Origin: Serripes groenlandicus
Lineage: Eukaryota > Mollusca > Bivalvia > Cardiida > Cardiidae
DNA: 64,000 nt
Reading direction: 5' to 3'
Assembly (NCBI GenBank): GCA_031761405.1
Contig: JASEVX010000003.1
Coordinates: forward strand, 70,058,484 to 70,122,483
In this document: positions 56,071 through 64,000 of the stretch, piece by piece
Numbering within the stretch: the first letter of the stretch is position 1
Layout of the letters: each line of letters starts with the position of its first letter
Notes under the pieces: generated by a model
What the model was told of the DNA's origin: nothing
Seen by the model: the letters and a program-made list of their open reading frames with translations, nothing else
Databases searched by the model: none
Made by a program: the position numbers and the translations under genes

Positions 56071-56444
56071 TTAGCTCACCTATGCACGAAGTGCAAGGTA
56101 AGCTATTGTGATCACATTTTGTCCGGCGTCCGTCCGTCGTGCGTCGTCAACATTTGAGCTTGTTAACACTCTACGGGCTACATTTTGCATCCAATCTTCA
56201 TGAAAGTTTATCAGAACAGTTCGAAACTGGGCCATATGAGGTCAAAAACTAGGTCACTAGGTCAAATTGAAGGGACATCTTGTTAACACTCTGGAGGCCA
56301 CATTTTCAACTTGAGCAGAATGTTTGTCTCGATGATATGTAGGTCAAGTTCGAACAAGGGTCACGTCGGGTCAAACAGTAGGTAACTAGGTCAAATTGAC
56401 GGAAAATCTTGTTAACACTCCAGAGGCCGCAATCTTTTCTTCAG
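56071..56444 (+). mobile_element. HB element, AGCTCACC class, 3' truncated, inside the GATATC array
   Basis: Hairpin AGCTCACCTATGCACG with CGAAGTGCAAGGTAAGCT, then TTGTCCGGCGTCCGTCCG. Two and a half 145-bp units (CTTGTTAACACTCTACGGGC and others), then GATATC sequence without a 3' hairpin. Inserted after ATTCCATTTTTT. Confidence 0.75.
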
Positions 56445-56790
56445 CCTCCTGATTTCCTGATATCAAATATTCATTTTTTGATATCAGGAAATCAATTTCT
56501 TCATATCAGAAATTCCATTTATTGATATCAGAAAATCATTTTTTGACGTCAAGAAATCCATTTTCTGATATCAAATAATCTATTTTCTGATATCAAAAAA
56601 TACTGACGATTTTCTGATATCAAGAAATACATTTTTTGATATCAAATATTCATTTTCTGATATCAGGAATTCGAATTCTTGATATCAGAAAATTCATTTT
56701 TTGATATCAGAAAATATTCTTTATTTCTTGATATCAAGAAATCCATTTCCTGATATCAAAAAATCAATTTTTTGATATAAAAAAATAAGG
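56445..56790. repeat. GATATC palindrome array, right part
   Basis: Twelve exact GATATC dyads and three variants (CATATC, GACGTC, GATATA) within about 340 bp, each set in TTTTTTGATATCAGAAAAT-type context, 15-30 bp apart. Almost every dyad can pair with several others, giving many alternative hairpins and cruciforms. Confidence 0.9.
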
Positions 56791-56984
56791 AATAAATAGT
56801 AAAATGGCGCCTCATAAATATGGCCATATCAGTCTTTGCGACACCATTCATACTTTAATATCGTACCATTTTGTCTCTACACAATTGGTTCACCCGTCGC
56901 CATCTCTCCACTGTCTACTCTAAGTCTGCTCAACGAGTCTGATCTGGTTGGCACTTTCACTTAGCTGTATTTCAAACGCCTCTC

Positions 56985-57183
56985 CTTAAACCATCCCTAC
57001 ATACAACACATCTGCAGCAGACGACTATGAAATAATTTAAGCAAAAACACGAAAAATCTTTATTTACGCAGGTAAATATACTGAAAAAGTTGAAAACACT
57101 GTTGCAAAAGGAGAAATTGCTTTTTTTAAAGCAATCTGCTATAGAAACGTCAGAAAGTTTCTACATTGTGGGAAAGGGTTGAA
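56985..57183. mobile_element. MITE-B copy 8
   Basis: CTTAAACCATCCCTACATAC at the left, GCAGCAGACGACTATGAAA inside, right arm GTTGCAAAAGGAGAAATTGC and GTGGGAAAGGGTTGAA. The right inner arm is shortened. More decayed pieces of the family lie at about 57430-57620 and 57834-57900. Confidence 0.65.
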
Positions 57184-58373
57184 ACGCTACTCAGTTCTGT
57201 ATATGTTTAGAAAAGCACATGTTTTTATGAATATTGGAAAGAACTATCAATGGCCAACTTTTGTGCGTTATGGTTCGATAGACACTTTTTTATTTCAAAG
57301 ACGGTAGGAATCGAATTTCAGTAATCATATCTTTCAAGTGTTTGGATATTCAATTCAGGCTAGTGTGTGCGATCGCAATTAGTCCTTATCTTGAAACACA
57401 CGGGTAATTAAATTTGTCTTTGTATTGTCTTACCCTTTTAGCATGTAAAACTGTATCAAACGACCTTTGAAACGTTTTGACAAAAGACGAAACTTCCCAG
57501 AAAAAGCGACTCCGAATTTGACCATATAATATAGTTGAATTTTCTGTGACAAAAGGGTCTTTTGCTCATCATGGAAAATTTCCCATTTCGTCAAACCTTT
57601 TTCAACTACATTGAATGGTTATACGTTTAGTTCAAGAAATATTTCCTCATTTTTGCACATATATATGTTTTCCAAATAAACTTCAACTGTGCCACAGTTA
57701 ACTTGTAAACGGTTGATTTGTTTAATTAAAATTACTTGAATATCTAACCAGAGACACTATTTTAACAGATTTGTTTTCCATATCCAATTTCCTAACATTT
57801 CTAAAGCTCTGTTAAGCGATTAACCTGGACGACTTAACCCTTACCCTGATACAGACGACATTTGATGCCGTTGAAACAGGTGAAATTTGAAAATTCTAGA
57901 TGCATTGCCACGTACGAGCAGTTACACATTTTCCAAAATTGCCTTTTATGGTTTATCAAAACAATGCAGCCGGGTTTCTAGACGTTACACTTTTCTCATT
58001 CTTTGATTTATAAGTTTCTTTTCAGGTGAACTATTCACGCAACGCGATAGGTATGTTTTGTCTCACTTTGTCAAATATTTTAAAATTGTCGATCTTTTTT
58101 ATCAGACGAGTCACTATATATAGACGGACAGTAAAAGCTATGGTAAGAATGTGCACATCTATAGACTCAGCTGTGTCTATGTAATATGATCTCTTTTCGT
58201 CAGACGTATACGTGCTTTTTGTGTCACCCTGCGTAGCATGGTAGGCACTTAGGGATTACTTTTTTTGTCCGGCGTCTGTCCGTACTGGTGGCCGAGTACT
58301 TGTGGGTGTGGTGTTCTCCTAAAGCTCACCCACACACCACCCTTATAAAGACACTAAGATAAATAGGTTTTTT
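57184..58373. other. Intergenic DNA with MITE-B and HB scraps
   Basis: Fragments CTTAACCCTTACCCTGATAC (57834) and TTTTTTGTCCGGCGTCTGTC (58258) belong to the two families named; no gene seen. Confidence 0.4.
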
Positions 58374-59875
58374 AGCTCATCTATGCACGAATTGCAAGGT
58401 GAGCTATTGTGATCACATTTTGTCCGGCGTCCGGCGTCCGTTCGTCGTGCGTCGTGCGTCGTCCGTCGTGCGTCGTCAACATTTGAACTTGTTAACACTC
58501 TACGGGCTACATTTTGCATCCAATCTTCATGAAAGTTTATCAGAACATTCATCTCCATAAAATCTTGGACAAGTTCGAAACTGGGCCATATGAGGCCAAA
58601 AACTAGGTCACTAGGTCGAATTGAAGGGTAATGTTGTTAACACTCTGGAGGCCACATTTTCAACTTGAACATGTTGAAACTTTATCAGAATGTTTGTCTT
58701 GATGATATGTAGGTCACGTTCGAACATGGGTCACGTGAGGTCAAAAAGTAGGTTACAAGGTCAAATTGGAGGAAAATCTTGTTAACACTCAAGAGGCCGC
58801 AATGTTTGCTTCAGCCGTTTGAAATTTTGTCAGAATGTTTGTCTTAAAAATATCTAGGTCAAGTTCGAATATGGGTCATATTGGGTCAGAAACTAGGTCA
58901 CTAGGCCAAATTGGCGGAAATTCTTGTTAACACTTTGGATGCCGCATTTTTTGCTTCACCAGCTTGAAATTTGGTCAGAATGTTTGTCTTAAGGATATCT
59001 AGGTCAAGTTTAAATATGGGTCATATTGGGTCAGAAACTAGGTCACTAGGCCAAATTGAGGTAACATCTTGTTAACTATGTAGAAGCCGCATGTTTTGCT
59101 TCAGCGGCTTGCAATTTGTTCAGAATGTTGAGCTGAATGATATCTAGGCCAAGTTCGAATATGGGTCATGCTGTGTCAACGACTAGGTCACTAAGCCAAA
59201 TTGAAGGAAAATCTTGTTAACGCTTTGGATGCCGCATTTTTTGCTTCAGCAGCTTGAAATTTGGTCAGAATGTTTGTCTAAATGATATCTAGGCCAAGTT
59301 TGGATATGGAAAACTAGGTCACTAGGCCATATTGAAGGGTAATCTTGTTAACACTCTGGATACTGCATTTTTAATTTCAGCATGATGAAACTTTATCAGA
59401 ATGCATTTCTTGATGATATGTAGGCCGAGTTTGAATATGGGTCATGCTGGGTCAAAAACTAGGTCACTAGATCAAATTGAAGGAAAATCTTGTTAACACT
59501 TTGGATGCCGCATTTTTTGCATCAACAGCTTGAAATTTAGTCAGAATGTTTGTCTGAATTATATCTAGGGCAAGTTCGAATATGCGTCATATTGGATTAG
59601 AAACTAGGTCAATAAAGGAAATTATTGTTCAAACTCCGGAGGCCGCATTTTTACTTTGAGCAAGTGACTTTGTCAGATGTTGTCTTGATGATATCTAGTC
59701 CATGTTGGAATATGGGTCATATCAGGTAAAAAAATATAGATCACTAGGCCAAATGAAGGAAAATATTGTTAACACTGTGGAGGTTGCATTCAGAATAATT
59801 GTCTTGATGTGTTTTTCATTGCAGTACATTGTATAATTAAGGTCAGCGATCCAGGGCCATCATGGCCCTCTTGTT
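58374..59875 (+). mobile_element. HB element, AGCTCACC class with 145-bp units, full length
   Basis: 1.5 kb. 5' hairpin AGCTCATCTATGCACG with ATTGCAAGGTGAGCT, patch GTCCGGCGTCCGGCGTCCG and GTCGTGCGTCGTCCGTCGTG. About nine units spaced about 145 bp (CTTGTTAACACTCTGGAGGC near 58491, 58633, 58779, 58924, 59070, 59213, 59346, 59490). 3' end GGTCAGCGATCCA, hairpin GGGCCATCATGGCCC, TCTTGTT. This is the reference copy of its class in the window. No protein coded. Confidence 0.9.
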
Positions 59876-59954
59876 TTATTCTTTATAACGGGTATCTCAT
59901 TTGCATATTAATGTTATTCATTCCGTAAAAGGGGGTTAACTACGGAATGAATTA

Positions 59955-60120
59955 CATACTTGTGGGGTGCACCCCACAAAAAAACATCAAAGGAAATAAC
60001 CCCACAAATACACTTCATCAGTACGTCCGTCTGTCTGTCCGTCACGCTTTTTCGTCACATTTTGAATGAGCAGGTGCAGGTGACACACGTGATGCGCTCC
60101 ATTCTAGTTCTACGGTTGGT
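59955..60120 (+). mobile_element. HB-like head with perfect hairpin
   Basis: TGTGGGGTGCACCCCACA (59961-59978) is an 18-bp perfect palindrome. It is followed by ACCCCACAAATACACTTCAT and GTCCGTCTGTCTGTCCGTCA, the hairpin-then-GTCCGTC order of the other HB heads but with a different hairpin sequence. No matching 3' end identified. Confidence 0.5.
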
Positions 60121-60540
60121 ATAAACAAAATTAAATTCACTTTGACGGCGTATGGATAATACTTATCGAATACATGTACGTATTTTAAAAATATATTATC
60201 TATGTACATTTATTTACATTATCATCATTATTTTTCCACATTTTGGCAAGTTATTTGGCTTTTTTGTTCAAAAAGGAAAACAAACTTGTTCCTGTTCGCC
60301 ATCCAATTGGACATACCATTTATGTAAAGGTAACATTTTGGGATCATATGAAACCAATGATCCAGAGAAGGCAGCAACTCCTGTGCGTCAAGATCTAGAT
60401 CTACACAAAATAATTTGAAACCCTATCAGGCTTAATGAGATAGTATTGCCATACCTTTACATCGCAAATATATTTAATGCGTTAAACTATTTTAGGGAAG
60501 ACATCTTTTTTCCCGTAAAGGAAGTGCCGTTATAGACTTT

Positions 60541-61054
60541 AGCCCACCCTGAGCTTCATGCTCAAGGTGAGTTATTGTGATCGGCCTATGTCCATCGTGC
60601 GTCCGTCAACGTATTTTTCTCACTAACCAGTGAGTCAATTGGGATGAAACCTTCAGAATTCCTTCAAATATTTTTGATCCCTTCAGAATTCTGGTTTCCA
60701 TGGCAGCCAAATGAAAACAAACTTTAAAATCCTTCTTCTCACATTCTGATTGACCGCTGATTTTCAAATAATGTTGTAGAAATGTTCCTTGGGTGACTGT
60801 TTATCATATTCCTTCAAGCCATGTGTATTGGTCAAAAACATGGCCATCAGGGGGCGGGGCTGTTTTGCCTTATATGACTATAGTGACAACTTGAACAATC
60901 TTCTCCCAAAGTGTCTGGCCTATATGGCTAACGTGAACAAAATCTCCTCCAAAAGTATCTGGCCGGTTTTCTGCTAATATGACAGACAACATAGGGGTTG
61001 GGTTGATTCACCTTCTGGCAGTGGAGCACTACTGGTCCTTTTGGGCCTCTAGTT
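60541..61054 (+). mobile_element. HB element, mixed class
   Basis: Head AGCCCACCCTGAGC with ATGCTCAAGGTGAGTT, then TCCATCGTGCGTCCGTC (AGCTCACC class). 3' end GGCAGTGGAGCACTACTGGT and CCTTTTGGGCCTCTAGTTT, as in the GTCATGG class at 51187. The body has TTCTTCTCACATTCTG and GGGGGCGGGGCTGTTTTGCC. It joins the head of one class to the tail of another. Confidence 0.75.
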
Positions 61055-61316
61055 TGGCCTCGAACGAGTTATTGTAAACAAACACACACACACAATTGGA
61101 AGGAATCGTACGAATCCAAGAAAAATGTACGAATATGTAGAAATTGTAATTTTGAACTTGTAGAAAACGAATCCGATATGTTGCATATCTGTTTGAAAAT
61201 GTCCGAATTGATATCGAAATATTTATTATGTAGAAATCTGTTTAAATTTAAGTTTCAAAGACCAGTAGACATCTTCACATGTATTCATGTTTACACTCAT
61301 ACAATGATTTATGCAT

Positions 61317-61319
<3 letters not shown>

Positions 61320-61353
<34 letters not shown>
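61320..61353. repeat. (TA)n microsatellite
   Basis: Seventeen TA units without interruption. Confidence 0.95.
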
Positions 61354-61355
<2 letters not shown>

Positions 61356-62104
61356 AAGACGCTCTTGATAACATTGTGAGAAATGAAAGTTTCTCTCCGA
61401 GAGCTACATTTACTGTTCCCAGAACGTTTTCAGTGTTTCTTAACGCTAAAATGTTCCAACATAGACTTTCTCATAATTGCATCAGAATCTTATCTTTTAT
61501 TTGTCCTCTCATTCTTGAGATTCCAAATAGTTTATCAGGGAACTATTAACCGTAAATATATAGTTGCAAAATGAAAGAAAGAAATTGTATGTATAAATAT
61601 AAAATTGAAAACAATTTTTGGGTTATTTATGGACGATTGTACGTGGGGATCTTCGGGAAATACATTGTCTGTTGTGTTTGTTTTAAACTTGCTATAAAAC
61701 TTGTAGTATTTATGTTATAAAGTAGAATGTATTATATTGTATTAAAACAGTATAGGGAAACTTAGTTGTATACGTAAATAGTCATATTAAAACACTAGAA
61801 AAGGAAACTGCAACTGGTATGGCATTTGCTCCAATACATGCCGATGATTACTTTGATACTTTAGAGAGAACAAACGAAATTTATATATTTTAAATTAAAC
61901 ATGCCTATGTTTAACAATGAGCAAATTACATTTATGTAAGTACTCCTGGGCTAGGTTTTATACATTGGATATATAAAGTTTTCAATAAAATTAGATTCAT
62001 GGCTCCATAAAATTATTTAACAAAACGTGCCAAGTCAAATCGCAATATCAAATGCACCATTTGTGTAATCATCGATGGAAACATCGCCCATTAAAGTATT
62101 AACA
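61354..62104. other. AT-rich intergenic DNA
   Basis: No supported feature. Confidence 0.4.
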
Positions 62105-62245
62105 TTTCATCATAAGAGTTTGCTACAAAGAAATGCTCCCTTTCCAATACAATTTGTTTGATAATGTTAGATTTCATCATAAGAGTTTGCTACAAAGAAA
62201 TGCTTTTTTCCAATACAATTTATTTGATAATGTTAGATTTCATCT
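62105..62245. repeat. 67-bp tandem duplication
   Basis: TTTCATCATAAGAGTTTGCT starts at 62105 and 62172, and a third start TTTCATCTACAG lies at 62238. A plus frame through it (62133-62450) ends with a hydrophobic stretch but has no recognised domain and is not called as a gene. Confidence 0.85.
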
Positions 62246-62906
62246 ACAGTCTAATGTTTGCTTGTACGCATCAACCAGAAAATTAATTAATATTTTTTTA
62301 AATATAGCTGTTCTGAATTACTTCTACACATTCACATCTCTTATTGGAATCATAGTTACTTTGTTAGTTTCTGTACACACAAGACACGAAAACGTTAAAG
62401 AAGACATTATTAACTACGTTGAAAAGTTAAATGACAATGTAGAGGTATGACTTACCTAACAGTCTTGTAGTTGGTAAATAAACTCTTTAATCCTATTAGT
62501 TCGCGCCTGTTTTCACGATAATATCTGAGATACGTCAGAACGCTGTAAGAGTCCAAAGCGTAATAACGCGGGGCCCTACCAACTGTGTTACTCTCAATAC
62601 ACAAACAACAAAATCACTTGGTTACTTCCTTCTAAGGTAAAGCGACCCTCCTGTACATAGAAACCATTGAAACCGTGATATAAATAGAAATAACCTGAAA
62701 CAGGGTATTAACATGGTAAATAGTCGTCTGCTCTGCTTTAGAGTAAAATAAAAACTGCAATATAATTAAACTTAACGCAAAACATAATATAAGTATTTTT
62801 GTGTCGTCTGTTCTGAAACAAATACATGAAGAATAAGCTTGCAGAAGGTTTACTGTATGATTTAAATATAACATGTTGAAATCATTCTTTTTCCTTATAC
62901 CTTTTT

Positions 62907-63265
62907 AGCTCACCATGATTTATTGTGATCTACTTTTGTCCGTCTTCCGTCGTGCGTCGACATCTTCTCCTCAGTAACCAGTGGGTCACTTGGGATGAAA
63001 CTTCACAGAAAGCATTCTCTCAATGACCTCACCAGAATTCCTTAAAAATGTTGGGATCCATGCAGAATTCTGGTTTCCATAGCAACGAAACGAAAACAAT
63101 CTTCTTCTCCCAAACTGGTTGGCAGATTTTCAAATCATTTTGTATAATTGTTCCTTGGATGACCCTCTATCAGATTCCTTCGAGCCATGTTGATTGGTCG
63201 AAAAAATGTGGCCGCCAGGGGGCGGGGCTGTTTCGCCTTATACGCTATAGTGAAAATTTTAATCA
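62907..63265 (+). mobile_element. HB element, AGCTCACC class, 3' truncated
   Basis: After CCTTTTT: AGCTCACCATGATTTATTG, then TTGTCCGTCTTCCGTCG (the right arm of the hairpin is lost). Body GTAACCAGTGGGTCACTTGG, TTCTTCTCCCAAACTGGTTG, GGCCGCCAGGGGGCGGGGC; it fades after CTATAGTGAAAATTTT. Confidence 0.7.
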
Positions 63266-63820
63266 AAGCACTGAAAGTGCTGTGGGACGGTACCCATTGT
63301 ATGAGGGGAAAAAAGATGGTCAACTGTTCCATTTTTTGGAAAGTTACAACACAAGTCACATAATTTAAAAAAAATGTAAACAAAAAAGCAGAAATGCATA
63401 CAGTTCAAACATTTATTCAAGACAGGGTTAACCTTATTTCCAGAGATCTATAATTAAACTCTTGAACTGTAGACAGTAGATACAGTTAGATAAACAAACA
63501 CATTTGTGATAGGTAATTTATCACATGGATAAACTCTACAGCAGATGATTTGAAAATGTTTAACTAAAGATATTGGTAAATCTGTATTGATGAAACTAAA
63601 AGTGAATAAAACATTGAGAAAACTGTCAAAATTTCTCATACCATCCATCTGTTGAAGATTAGACAACATGTGTCTGTAGTGTAGAAAGGGTAAAATAGTA
63701 CCTGTAGCAAAGCTATTTACTATCTATAGAATCAACTTAATATTAACACTCATAGTAAAGAGTCACACAAGGAACATTTGAGATAAATGTGGTGACTAAG
63801 AGTGTTTACAAAATAGTTCT
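63266..63820. other. Intergenic DNA
   Basis: No supported feature. Confidence 0.4.
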
Positions 63821-63824
63821 CAAT

Positions 63825-64000
63825 ATTGGCCTAGTGACCTAGTTTTTAGCCAGACCATATTCGGAGTTAGCCTAAATATCATCAAGATAAACATTCTGGT
63901 AAAGTTTCATCATGCTAGAGTTAAAAACATGGCTTCCAGAGCATTAACAAGATTTTTCTTAAATTTAATCAAGGGACCTAATTTTTGACTCAACATGACC
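63825..64000 (-). mobile_element. HB body fragment, minus strand, leaves the window
   Basis: In inverse: CTTGTTAATGCTCTGGAAGC, CATGATGAAACTTTACCAGA and ACTAGGTCACTAGGCC, the 145-bp unit of the element at 58374. It continues beyond 64000. Confidence 0.7.

Noticed and set aside
62133..62450. 105-codon frame with a hydrophobic C-terminal part
   Set aside because: Begins within a 67-bp tandem duplication, AT-rich, no domain and no splice or transcript evidence.

Overview
The window looks like nuclear DNA of a bivalve mollusc. It is AT-rich and gene-poor, with tRNA-headed SINEs whose tails read GGCGTTAAAC plus an AAAC or CAAT repeat. It also has many non-autonomous elements with internal tandem repeats, a B-box/NHL-type gene and a carbohydrate sulfotransferase gene, both of kinds that are expanded in bivalves. 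The species is not determined; a heterodont such as a dreissenid is a guess.

Only two convincing protein-coding loci are present, both on the minus strand. One is the terminal exon of a galactose-3-O-sulfotransferase-like gene (3453-4572). It has no usable ATG and a good splice acceptor at its 5' edge, so its first exon lies elsewhere. The other is a single-exon B-box plus six-bladed-propeller protein (25921-27195). A broken second copy of the latter (20105-20586) lies in a segmental duplication (18770-20586 versus 24170-26685). Other coding relics are a frameshifted His-Me-finger (I-PpoI-like) nuclease reading frame (38167-38584) and the 3' end of a non-LTR retrotransposon reverse transcriptase (33810-35046, minus).

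Layout: 1-1830 and 11530-14035 are two copies of one composite element, each a 77-bp tandem array followed by a common tail. 5.3-11 kb carries piggyBac-like MITEs (TTAA ends, here MITE-B) and a 262-bp MITE with long inverted termini (MITE-A); two MITE-A copies sit inside MITE-B copies. 15-24 kb holds SINEs and arrays of 138-, 106- and 43-bp units. 27.8-40 kb is dispersed repeats, relics and two tiny CAGGG-ended palindromes (one of them at 6.1 kb). 41-64 kb is dominated by one class of element: a short 5' hairpin, then a GTCCGTC-rich CpG patch, a body that is often tandemly repeated, and a 3' hairpin followed by CTTGTT.

The main observation concerns these hairpin-bounded elements (called HB below). 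At least five of them sit in the same T-run of a 175-bp host repeat (41.4-51 kb). Two more are nested in the repeats of another HB element, where uninterrupted sister units show that insertion went into T-tracts without an evident target duplication. This resembles Helentron-type (Helitron-like) behaviour. The different bodies sharing one head and tail design are the best candidate here for an under-described system.
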